In this document: piece by piece, positions 1 through 10,562 of the stretch | Numbering within the stretch: position 1 is the stretch's first letter | Layout: each line of letters begins with the position of its first letter | From: Rusavskia elegans | Taxonomy: Eukaryota > Ascomycota > Lecanoromycetes > Teloschistales > Teloschistaceae | Direction of reading: 5' to 3' | Assembly: GCA_011316305.1 (NCBI GenBank) | Contig: SAUG01000046.1 | Location: 62,001-126,000, forward strand | Length of the DNA stretch: 64,000 bases | The notes under the pieces: generated by a model | What the model was told of the DNA's origin: nothing | Database searches by the model: none | The model's input: only the letters and a program-made list of their open reading frames with translations | Position numbers and translations under genes: made by a program

Positions 1-1519
1 TCCTACGGGCAACACAGCAGAAATATTCGTACGTCTTTGTCTTCCCTTCAACCAATACCTTATCTTGGTTTGGGCTGAACATGTTCGGAGCAGAACAATC
101 TCACATTGACGGAAAAGTTCGGGGCCAATGGGCCTCTTCAACCGACCGCTCCGTCTTCATCTACTTATCGGCCCTTGCGCCCGGAGAATGTACCTCCTGG
201 TATCCAGCATCGGCCTGGACCGCCAGTACACCGTCCTTCGAGATCAGAGGAAGAACAACGACGCTTGAGAACCGGTGCTAAAAGTCGAGGTTCTCAGCAA
301 GCTTCAGACGTATTCGCCGACCCTCCGGAGCCTCGCAGGCGGCTCCGACGCAACTCCGACTCTTCAATCGCTAGCAGGACATTAGGGTCCGAAGAAGATA
401 GAAAAAGGCGAGAAAGACGACAGAAGGAGAGAGATGCTCGTGACGCTAGAAAGGATGGTAAATCCAAGGAACAAGGTGCATCTTCACGGTCAAAGAAGCC
501 CAATCAGCGGATAGACATCATCGATTCGCTGGACGTTACAAGTATCTACGGAACAGGGTGTATGAACAACTTATGTCTCCCACGAGCCGCGTGATGCTAA
601 TGTCTTGTTCTTAGTATTTCACCATGACGGACCATTTGATGCTTGCAATCCCCATCGCAATCGTAAGGGTGCAAAAGTCGCCCCCATGCAAGCATTTGCA
701 AAAGACAGCATCAACAATACCCTGGGGGGCTCTGGGCCTGTCAACAAGGATCTCGATCTCAATCAATTCCACGGCCGCGGAGCCGAAGGCTTCTCCGACT
801 TCTCGACTTCAGGAGCGAATAACTTCGCAGGTGAACCTGAACCTTATGCTGGTGCCAGTGCGCCCATTCGCAGAGGACCAGGCGTCCGACCTGGCGTCGA
901 CCGGACAACAAGTTACAACGCTATCGATCGAGTTCAACCTGTGCATGGGGACGAGTCTCTTGGTCTCGGTACGAGCACGTTCCTTGATGGAGCTCCAGCT
1001 GCCCGGGCAGCCATCGTACGCCGAGAAAGTGATTCTGAGGGTTTCAACGGAGCTGGAGGTCTTGGGCGTAAGAGGTCACTGGCGCAAAAGATCCGTGGTA
1101 TCAGCAACGCCAGTCGCAATCACGATCGACCCGCAGGCCGAGTCACCAGCCCTGATGCTACATATGGGCGTACGACCAGCCCTACCTCACCGGAAGAAGT
1201 TCAAAGCGGCGGGGGTATGCGCAACATTCGGGAAATGAAACCGTTCTTTGACGACTATGACGAAGCGTACGAAAAGAAAGGGCAGAAGATTCAGATAGCC
1301 GAAGAGCAGAATCGAGTTGAAGGTGGTGGGACCAGGGCAAGGGCGATCAGTAGCCCAAAGCGAGGACCTCCACCACCAGGACTCTTGGAGAGGAGAATTA
1401 CGCATGATGGAACAGGCGGGCCGAGTGTCGATCAGGAGACGAAGAAGGAAGGCTTCCTCTCCCGAGTCAAGAGTTTGAAGGGTGGGAAGAGGGCCAGACC
1501 GGAAAGGAGGGAATATTAG
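1..1519 (+). CDS. pal1: Pal1 family cell-morphology protein, 5' end beyond the window
   Basis: Exons read as <1-28, 94-559 and 615-1519. The Pal1 core is visible as SIYGTGLFHHDGPFD across the last intron, followed by CNPHRNRKG and the PMQAF and NNTLGG motifs. In yeasts this family acts at the cortex and at endocytic sites in polarised growth. The second intron (560-614) has donor GTATGA and a GCTAAT branch site, and its removal restores the conserved LFHHDGP motif. The first intron (29-93) starts GTACGT, has GCTGAAC at 74-80 and ends GCAG, and it joins two open frames in phase. No in-frame ATG exists before base 94 and the frame is open to base 2, so the start codon lies upstream of the window. 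Both flanks of the core are low-complexity and rich in Ser, Arg and Pro. The family call is strong; the left edge is inferred. Confidence 0.88.
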
Positions 1520-1876
1520 GTCTGGTTCTTTTGGTGTTGGCCGTCGTTCGGATTATGTCGTGGACCGGTGGATTGGAAAGCAAAGCGTTGGTCGGGCAAA
1601 GAAGGTTTTGATTGTACACGTTGGGTAGAAAGGGTGGGACTCCTCAAACTTTTAGTGTTAATTACAGTGAAACTACCTATCCTCACCATGACAATTCATA
1701 GCCATGCTGTATCTCGCACTGCCGTGACGCACCGATAATTGAAACCAAGGTTTCCTACTTCCAGGGGCCGTCAACACTATGTTAGGGGAAATTTGACCAG
1801 ACCGTGTAGAGACATCCACGATTGCATTCCAAATCGCACCTATATACACGCCTTATCGCTCGTCCTCAATCGTCCC
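1520..1876. other. Intergenic, between convergent Pal1 and annexin genes
   Basis: It holds the two 3' ends of the converging genes. I see no credible reading frame, repeat or RNA gene. Confidence 0.6.
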
Positions 1877-4294
1877 CTACTTCACCCCTCCACCGCACAA
1901 CCCCAAACAAAACTCTCCAAAATCGCCTTTCGTACTCTCCTTGATATCATGTTCAAGCTTATCGCCATACTTGCGTCGATACTCCTGTTTGACCTTCTCC
2001 AAGTGTTTCGGCTCCCAGTGAAAGCGCACGAGCCTGCTGACAAGGAGTTCCGCACGGTCTTTACTCGTTTCATTGATGGCTTGGTGAAGGAGAAGCGCAT
2101 CACGGACGGGCCGGTTCAGAACGCCGTTGAGGATGTGGGCGAGGGTTTCACCCTGTTCGTATTGGGCAGAAGGTCAGTGACATCCGTAAAAAGGACCCGG
2201 GGGGAGGGAATTGGCAAGACGTACGACAAGATTCCTCGACTTCTGAATCATCTCTCTCGCGAAATTCTTGCGATAAAGAGCCTCGAACGAACGAAGCACT
2301 TCTCTTAGATGATTATCACTTCTCACGACAATGATATTGATCATGGCAGTCTCCCCACCTTCTTTCGACGTCAGGGCCCGATGTAACTCCTGCGTATCCC
2401 TCCGGACGAGATTGACGTCCAGTTTTTCGTTGTTGCTCATTCGCTTCTCTTCCAGCGCGAGGAGAACCGCATTTCGGAATTTATCCTTCTTCAGCTCCGT
2501 TTGCATGCATTTTTCCAGACTATCGTCGTAACGTTTATCGCTGAACGCATCCTTGATCTTGACAATCTCACTGTTGGTGCGACCCATCAAGCTCTCGATC
2601 AACAATTCTCGTCGAGAGGAGTTGCTCTGGTACCAGAAGTTGGCCCAGTGGGCTTCGCTTTCCCATCGGCCTAGGGCGACGGCGTAGGCGGCTTTGCCGA
2701 GGTTGCCAGGGACTTTGAGTTTGATGTGTTTGGCGATGTTGATGCCTTTGCCGCCGACCTTGATGTGTTTTTTGTACTCTGTTCGGAGCTCGAGGATGTG
2801 ATCTTCGCTCAGTTGCGGGAGAATCTTATTGATGGGTGCTGGATCGGGGGTGGAGTGTTTGAGAGCTGCTGCGAGGGCTAGAGCATCTGGTTCGGGATCG
2901 TAGAAGGAGACGCGTTTGGAGACGATGGTGTGGTTGGCTTTGCGACCGTGGTGAGATGACTTGGAGCGGGAGTCATCGGATGAGTAGCCTGGAGAAAGCG
3001 GTTCGAGGTCGCTAAGGCCTTCGTCCATGGTTGAAGGGAGCATTAAGGGGGAGGGCATGGGAGATATCGATTGATAAGTGCCGTGGTAGGCTTCGAGAAG
3101 TGGACTACCGGGTGGAAGACCTCCATGCATTTCGTGACTGGGGTGTTGACCTGGCGCAGCAAGCGCGAGCATTCCACCTGCGCCGCCGGATACTGAGAGA
3201 CGGTGCATCTTTGAGCCCAGACCTGATGGTGGTTCTGCGTGTAATGCTGAGCTGTGAGGTTTTGTGTCTGCAAATTGAGGACGAGCGCTCATGGAATAGG
3301 ACGGCTTCCTACCATCGGTCTTGGGAAGATAATTAAAGTCTTGAGACGGCTCTGCGTACTGAAAGTGGGCTGATCCAGTGCTGGAGGTGGAGTGAATCCG
3401 GTGAGCTTCTGGTCTCTGTTGCTGGGGCTGAGCGTAGCCGTACTGCTGAGGTACCTGTTGCGGTGCATACTGCGGGTGCTGGGCATAACCAATGTTGGCA
3501 TTGACTCCGGCCGACATTGATAGTTGTCGTTGCTGCTCTTGCGAGATTGAAGGGTGCCGGCTAGTACTGGGAGCTTCATTGGGATGATCGTAGTCCCAGC
3601 TGTACTGGCCGGGAACGGCGTAAGGAGGTTCGGCACCGCTGGTGCTTAGATGCCTACTATAATCCTGTGGTCTGGCGTGCTCGTAGGGGTTCGGGCCAGC
3701 ATAGCTGGGATGACGGCCATCTACTCGCTCCCGATCGTATTGTGGTTTTGCGGATTGAACATATTCCCCTCGCTTGGTCATGGTCAAGGGGTGGGAGTCT
3801 GGAGAAGAGCCCCGCCTGTGATTGGGTTCGGCCGTCTTGTGCTTCGGTTTGGATTCTTTGTGCCTGGAGGAGCGATGGTCATCCTCACTGCTGCTGCTAC
3901 TGCTGCTGCTGCTTTCACTCCTGTCACGCCCTCTATCTTTGTATCTCCTTGACGACTTCTTGGACCTTTCATCGCTGTCATCGTCGGAGTGCCTTTTCTT
4001 GGCATGTTTCTTGCATGTGTCCGAGTCACTTGCATCTCTGTGTCGCCTTGATGACTTCTTGTGTCGGTGGTCGTCGTCGGAATCAGTCTCGTCCCTGTAC
4101 TTCTTGGAAGATATATTGCGCCTGGGATCCGAATCGGTCTCACTGTCGTAGTATTCCTTGGTGCTTTTCTTGGTGCGTTCCCTGGTCGATCGATGAGGTG
4201 GAGAAGGAGCTCGGGTGTCACGAGAGCGTGATCGATCCCTGCTTCTCCCTGGCGACTTGCCCCGCGATCGAGGGTCATGAACCGACAGAGACAT
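1877..4294 (-). CDS. Fungal annexin, ANXC4-like, with long SR-rich N-terminus
   Basis: Exons on the minus strand are 4294-2225 and 2152-1877, giving 781 residues. The intron (2153-2224, donor GTACGT, acceptor ACAG) restores the annexin sequence NLVGETLAHILNG. About residues 1-170 are Arg/Ser/Lys/Asp-rich with a nine-Ser run, 170-480 are Tyr/Pro/Gln/Ser-rich, and the C-terminal 300 residues carry annexin repeats ending in WEPKHLEKVKQEYRRKYGDK and FGEFCLGLCGGG. I chose the ATG at 4294 (MSLSVHDPRSRG) because the longer open frame upstream has no ATG. Annexins bind acidic phospholipids, usually through calcium. The repeats here lack the usual GxGTDE loop, so classical calcium binding is doubtful. 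The annexin fold call is secure from the C-terminus; membrane binding is inference. Confidence 0.87.
3887..3915. repeat. TGC-trinucleotide tract coding for poly-Ser in the annexin
   Basis: A near-perfect (TGC)n tract, read on the minus strand as Ser codons inside the disordered N-terminus of the annexin. It is likely to vary in length between strains. Confidence 0.75.
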
Positions 4295-5531
4295 TGCAGC
4301 ACCTGTGACAAGCGATTGGCGTGGGCAGCGACAAAGCGTTCTCACTCTTCAATTGTAGAGCACTGGGGCTACCAATTTGAGACCGGACTCTTCCAACGTT
4401 GATATGCTTGTGGGCTTGCTGTCTACAGGCGATGGGGGCCAATTCAGGGCTGAGCTGAGCGCTTTAGAGTTCCTCGGACCCCACACGAGAGGCCGTCAAG
4501 AGGGTCAGGGTACAGCCCTACGTACCTGACAGGTGACGGTAATTAGATCTCTGTATTAGATGTACACCATCACGAATACCCACCTTACAAGCCTTTCTTT
4601 CTTAGTTACATGCTTCTTAATTACATGCTTCATCAGGTGTTACTCATGCACCTGATTTCGCCTGCGATGTCGTGACACCACCGAACATGACCATCCCGGA
4701 TATGCGTAGCCATCGTTCACCTCGTTTGTGGTAGCTGCTTCTCAGTCCCCAAGCTAAGTCATACCCCGAGTACCTTTCGACTGTGATCTGCATTTACTTT
4801 ATTCGAAGGAGTCATACCTTCTGTACAGAGTCCGCTCTCCCATACTGTTTTCCCTCCGACTTGACTTTCAATCTAGATTGTTGTACTTATCATTCTCTCA
4901 CGCCGCGTGATCATACAAGGCCACACCTTCCAACCCAGAGTCTGGCCAACCGTGAAGGTGAACAATGATCCGTCACTGGATCATTGGCATGATGCCGACA
5001 TGTCTAACACGCACCGGTTACAAAAGAAAGGAGATGCCCAAATAGGCAGTTCGTCCAGAGCTTAGCATCGACCTCAAAGACCTCGGCAAGCTCGGCTAAT
5101 GATCGTCGTCCACTTATGTCGCCAAGTGAACCCACGATGCTTCTCCTGTCTACCTTAGACCGTTGCTGCTACTTTTACTAGGCATGCATCGTGCAACCCT
5201 AAATATCGGACCTTTACCCGCTCCTGGCACACACAGTCGTCAGCTACCTGATGACAAGCTTCTGCAACCTCTCAGGTTGGTTTCCCCTTGTTCACCTGCA
5301 TGTACTCACATACACACCTGCTGTCGGAAGTACACGCTTTCTCCAATAGGCGACCCTCGAGCCTCGGCGTGCTTTACCTTTCCGCGGCTACAACCTGTGA
5401 CCCTGCCCCTGAAGACGGCAAGGCTGCATCCTCTAAGCGTGGGGAGGGAGTATAAGGAAGCAGCATGCTGCCTTTCCTGAGCACCGCCTCTGGCTATCCC
5501 CTGGAGTTGACTGGCCTAGCACGGACAAACC
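4295..5531. other. Long intergenic region with divergent promoters (annexin / Vps62-like)
   Basis: About 1.2 kb between two diverging genes. Short open frames at 4783-4968 and 5163-5480 have Cys/Pro/Leu-rich composition, no recognisable motif and no start context, so I do not call them. An imperfect direct repeat containing TTACATGCTT occurs around 4605-4632. Confidence 0.55.
5451..5460 (+). promoter_or_regulatory. TATA-like element upstream of the Vps62-family gene
   Basis: TATAAGGAAG lies about 75 bp before the ATG at 5532. Position and sequence suit a core promoter, but many fungal genes lack a TATA box and this is only a sequence match. Confidence 0.3.
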
Positions 5532-6737
5532 ATGCCATCGCTTTCCACCCGGCTCGTGACCATCCTCATTTGGACTTTGAGTTCTTCGCAGATCGTTCTA
5601 GCCATGCCGACACATTCCGAGAGGAGACAGTCTGAGGCAGTACCTCCATATGTTCTGAGCTACGGTACGCTGTCCGTCCTCGGTACTCAAAGACAAGCAG
5701 GCTAATTGACGGTCTCAGCTCCCAAGGTCTGGATCCATTCTCAAGATTTGGCTTTCCCATCGGATATCGGTGCACAGCTCGTGCATACAAAGCCAGAGGT
5801 CAACTTCAACGTGGTGGACAGCGCTCCAAACCCATTGACACTAGACAATCTCGCTTCATTGAACGGCCTTGGCGGCTCCAATGTGTATCTCACCTCAATC
5901 GACGACGTCACGAAGAACCCTGCGTGGCTCAAAGGTGTCAAACCAGACGGCAACGGGAAGACAAACGGAGCGACAAGCGCGGCAGTCATTGTGAATGATC
6001 ACGGATCGGGTAACGTTGATGCCTATTACATGTACTTCTATGCCAACAATCCGGGACCCACCATCCTTGGTCAAGAGGTCGGTAAACATGTGGGTGATTG
6101 GGAGCATAATATGATCCGTTTCAAGCAGGGTATCCCACAGGCCATCTGGTAAGTGGAAAGACTCGATGCTTCAATGCCGTTGTTTTGGCTCACAGGCTTG
6201 AACAGGTACAGCCAGCACAGCTACGGGCAAGCATTCACCTACGCCGCTGTAGAGAAACAAGGCCAACGGCCTGTGGCATACAGTGCAAGGAACACGCATG
6301 CTAACTATGCCATCACTGGGTATCACCCACCACCACCCACGACGCTCAGCGGGACTATGCTGATGTGATCTAGGACTCATGATTATACGATTCCAGGGGT
6401 AAATCTTCCCATCGGTCCACTGAAGGATTACTGTGACCAAGGAACTCTGTGGGATCCAGTTGCAAGTGCATTCTTTTACAGCTACAATGCTGCCAGTAAT
6501 ACATTCAAGGCTTATGACGGTACATCGCCAACGAGCTGGCTAGACTATGTGGGTAAATGGGGTGATCAGGAATATCCTGATTCAGACCCACGCCAGAAGA
6601 AGATTTTCGGTATCGACGCAACTGCGAAGTTCACCAGTGGACCCACAGGGCCTCAAGACAAGTCGCTCAATCGGCCTGACGTATGTCTACCTAAGGAGAA
6701 CAGATTGTGTTTTGTCAGCCCCTTTCTTAGACCTTGA
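5532..6737 (+). CDS. Vps62-family protein with signal peptide
   Basis: Four exons: 5532-5664, 5719-6148, 6206-6319 and 6374-6737, giving 346 residues. All three introns are 54-57 bp, and the joined frame reads continuously through [30 protein letters not shown] and [12 protein letters not shown]. These match the Vps62 family (Pfam PF06101), named for a yeast vacuolar-sorting gene, though most fungal members are uncharacterised. Residues 1-25 ([20 protein letters not shown] then IVLAMP) form a short basic start plus a hydrophobic core, like a secretion signal. No transmembrane segment is visible afterwards, so secretion or vacuolar delivery is likely. The C-terminus ends with a paired-Cys motif around [12 protein letters not shown]. 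Enzymatic role unknown. Confidence 0.85.
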
Positions 6738-7404
6738 ATCGGCGGTCGGGGGCGTCGGCTATCCATAGTCATGATCACACAGGCATGTCGGAGGCCTCTG
6801 TACTATGGATTCGACCGGCGAGTCGATTTTTTCAATGTCTACTTTTGCTGAATCAGGTTTTACCAACTTGTCAGTCACCCAGTCTGTAGTTTCACAATCC
6901 TTCTCTGGTTTGCTAAAGTACACTGCTCGCCCTTCTTCACTCGTCCCCGTCTTCATAGTGGTATCCCGAAAGGGTCTTCGGGCCTTCAACCTTACACTGG
7001 AACAAAAACCTTGTAACCAATCGCTTTGCGACAAGCCATCCCGTCTTCCTCCCGTTCCCTTACGTGCAGAAGATCTCGTAGTGAGTTACTGTCAAGCAAG
7101 ATTCCAGCTAATCAACGAGGACTTGGGCGTGGTCTGTTGCTTATATCTCAGCCTCCCATGGATCGCCCAGGCCCCTTAGGCCTTGAACTCTGGTACGACC
7201 AAACTTCACACAATCTTCCCGATAAGACTCGAAAATAGCCGTAGACACTTTAACTATGTGGTCACGTCCAGATCCTGGATCTATCTCTCTCTAAACTTCT
7301 TACTCGAGAATTCATCGAAATCGTCGTCCGATTGTGGACAACTTGACATTGACCCTTGATCCTATGTTTTTCCAAAGCCTATTCTGGAAAAGCACAAACG
7401 CAAA
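6738..7404. other. Intergenic, promoter of the permease gene
   Basis: About 670 bp between two genes on the plus strand. An open frame at 6805-7179 has no recognisable motif and I do not call it. No repeat or RNA gene seen. Confidence 0.5.
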
Positions 7405-9529
7405 ATGTCAGAGAAGATCAATGACATCGAAGACCTACGCCAACGGAAGAAGAGCGTAGGCGTCATCGAGTTGCAGGGCCCCAACGGACAAGCCAGGGTT
7501 GTCAATCTTGAAGAATTGACAGATGCTGATGCTGAACTCGCCGCTAAATGTGGCTATCAGCCTGTGTTCAAGCGTCAATTCGGATATCTATCAACCTTCT
7601 CGTTCGCTGTCAGCATCAGCGGTCTCTTCTCCACCGTCGCAACTACCTTCTCCTATCCGCTTCGTGCAGGAGGGGCATCATCGGCGGTTTGGTCCTGGTT
7701 CATATCTGGAATCGGATGTATGTGCATCGCATGCTCCGTCGCTGAATTGGTGTCTGCCTATCCTACGTGTGGAGGTCTCTCTTACACGGTCTCCCGACTT
7801 GCGCCGAAGAAATGGGTGCCATCGATCAGTTGGTAGGTATTTGAGATAATCCATGCAACCAAGAACGATGCTGATTTCTTCTTGACTGTAGGATTACCGG
7901 ATGGCTGAACCTCCTTGGCCAGGTGCGTCTCTCTACCCAAAAACATGGTGATCATCACTGACGCTGGCCCCTTGTAGATTGCCGGACATGCTTCGTCTGA
8001 ATATGGGGCTTCTCAGCTTTTGCTAGCAGCCATATCGATGGGATCTGATTTCACTTATCTTCCTACCAGCGGAACCATCATTGGCGTCATGGCCGCTCTG
8101 ACTGTTGTGACCGGCTTGGTCAACTCACTCTCCACGTACTGGATGGAAAAGATGACGAAAACTTATGTTGTCTTTCATATTGCAGTTCTCATTTCTTGTA
8201 GTATCGCACTGCTCGCCAAGTGCGAGAATCGACATGACGCCAAATATGTCTTCACTGACGTCGATGCTACCAGCGGTTGGACGCCAGTCGGGTTTTCCTG
8301 GCTCTTCGGTTTCCTATCCGTCTCATGGACTGTACGTGCTTCCAGTCTCTGCCCTACTATTCTCTGTTCAACAGTGCGCATGTTTCAAAATCTTCTTCAA
8401 TTCTCGTCCTAACTTGCTAATCCTAATACTCTTCAGATGACCAATTATGATGCCACCGCGCGTAAGGCATTTTTCAGAGCTGTTGTCATCCAATCCTTCC
8501 CAAATCAGCATCTCAAATACATTCCTAAGGCTCAAACTTGGTTTCTGAACCATTTGAGCTCCTATGAAATATTCTTAGAACTTTGCTACCTCACCCTAAG
8601 ATGACGACGTGCTGACTCCGAAATCTACTATAGATATCACGGAGGAAATTTCGAAGCCGGAGCTGAAGGCCCCATGGGCAATTTCCTTGGCCATGTTTTT
8701 AACATACGTTGGCGGCTTTTTGTTCAACATTGTGCTTAGCTTTGTCATGGGCGACAAGATTTCAATCCTGGAAAGTCGAATGGAACAGCCAGTAGCGCAG
8801 ATTTTTTACAACGTGCTTGGAAAGAGAGGAGGTATATTCTATACAGTTTGTGCCTTTCTCATCATCAAATTCGTGACGTTCACCGGCATGGTGGGTGCCT
8901 TCAACTTTGATTCGGCCTTCGAACTCCAGCTGACGTGGTGGTTCCAGCAATCCCTTGGGCGCACCTTGTTCGCTTTCTCGCGAGATGGCCTTGTCCCCTT
9001 TTCCAACATTTGGGTCCAGATCAATCCGGTGACGCAAACGCCACTCTACGCAGTATGGGTTTGTGTCTTTTGGGTCATCGTCATCAGTCTGATCGGTCTC
9101 GGTTCCTACGCAGCTATCGTAGGTGTGTTCGCCACAACTGCCATTGCCCTAGACTGGAGCTATTGCATTCCGATAGTCTGCAAGATGGCGTTCGGGCGGT
9201 TCGAACCAGGCCCATGGCATATGGGGCGATTAAGCTGGTGGGTGAATGCTTACGCTGTCGTGTGGACTTTCTTCGCTTCGATTATTTTCATCCTGCCGAC
9301 GGTCAGGCCTATCAGTGGATACACGATGAACTATGCCATTGCTTTCCTGGGTGCTATTCTGGTCCTCTCGGCGATCTCCTGGTGCGTTGGTGGCAGGAAA
9401 TACTACACGGGTCCCATGATTGCCGAGATCAACGAGAAAGCGTCTGAAATTACCGGGAATGGCTCTGGGTCCAGCGGCGAGTTTGCTCGGTGCCAGGAGG
9501 TGAAGAGAAATCAGGGCATCACCACTTGA
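7405..9529 (+). CDS. APC-superfamily amino-acid/choline/GABA-type permease
   Basis: Six exons: 7405-7832, 7892-7922, 7978-8331, 8437-8461, 8634-8890 and 8948-9529, giving 558 residues. The protein has about twelve hydrophobic segments. Family signatures are CGGLSYTVSRLAPKKWVPS after the third segment, WITGWLNLLGQ made by joining exons 1-2, TNYDATAHITEEI made by joining exons 4-5, and MQSLGRTLFAFSRDGLVPFS made by joining exons 5-6. This is the fungal group containing Hnm1, Uga4 and related permeases that import amines and amino acids at the plasma membrane. Substrate cannot be read from sequence. The last intron (8891-8947) is 57 bp with no stop in frame, so retention would insert 19 residues; the spliced form fits the family. 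The 25-nt exon 4 is easily missed. Confidence 0.88.
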
Positions 9530-10562
9530 AGGAACTGATTGTATGAACCCGTTCTCTTCCATTATTGTCCACCTCTTCATACATACATGCACTACGTGGT
9601 GGCTGGATGTATGTACATAACGTCGATCGCTCTGAATCAAAATCGCACATGTTCAGCTTATTTCCTTGCATCACGCCTGGTTGCAAGAACCATGAAAGTA
9701 TGTACACTGGCACGAGCCTCCAGCCAGCTTTGGTGGCGGACAGGCTTGTGAGAACAAGAACAGATCGTAATATAGGGCGTACGGCAACCAGAATAGCTGG
9801 TACGCAAGATGCAGGTCCAAGTCACTGAGTACAAGGCTGTTGCTCCACTGAGTATAGCGTTGTTGGTCAACGCAAGAGTTGTATCGTGATACCTGAGGAA
9901 TCGTTAGGATGATATCCCTCGTCGAGGTGCGGATACCGGTTGTTGTACGCCCCTCATGGCGATCGATTCTGGACGTAACGGTTGGAGACAGGGTCTTCGC
10001 ATCTGTAAAGAACAAAGTTTAAGGCCCTTGCACCACGCGGTGGGGAAGTTTTTAGCCGAAGGAAGCCAATTTAGTCGATTGTTTTAATTGGTCTCTTTCG
10101 CTGCTTTGGCATCATCATCCATGCATGACTGACCCCTTTAATGAGACGCTCATGCAGAGCTCAACGAAGTCGCAAGTTTAATTATTATTATCGCCAGTCA
10201 GTCATATGTCGACCAGCATCTGCATAGATGAATCCTGCAGCTGGTCCCGACGTTGCCAAGTCAGACTTACCCCTGGGAACCGATGGCTCGTGGACTGAGC
10301 AATAACAATGAGCGTGTTGATAATCCTTTAACATTGCGCTGTCGAATTCCAACAGATCCGCCATCTTGCGCAGTCCTGTTGCTTGTCGTGAGACCTCACA
10401 AATATCTCTGGTCGATCTACGTTTGCTGGGGACTAGGAGCACTCTGTCTAGACGTCACTTCAATACCGGAACAACTTAGTCGTGCATCGCTGCCGACTCA
10501 ACGTCCGTGAAAGCTACATTCCTTATGCCACGCGAACTGCTCATTGGTAGCTTTCTTCACCA
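9530..10562. other. Intergenic, promoter of the septin gene
   Basis: About 1 kb. Several short overlapping open frames on both strands lack motifs or conserved composition. No tRNA-like or repeat structure recognised. Confidence 0.5.

Noticed and set aside
1739..2308. Plus-strand open frame of 189 codons
   Set aside because: It is antisense to the annexin C-terminal exon and intron, which match the family exactly.
4783..5480. Short open frames as possible genes upstream of the Vps62-family gene
   Set aside because: No motif, no conserved composition, and they lie in an obvious promoter region.
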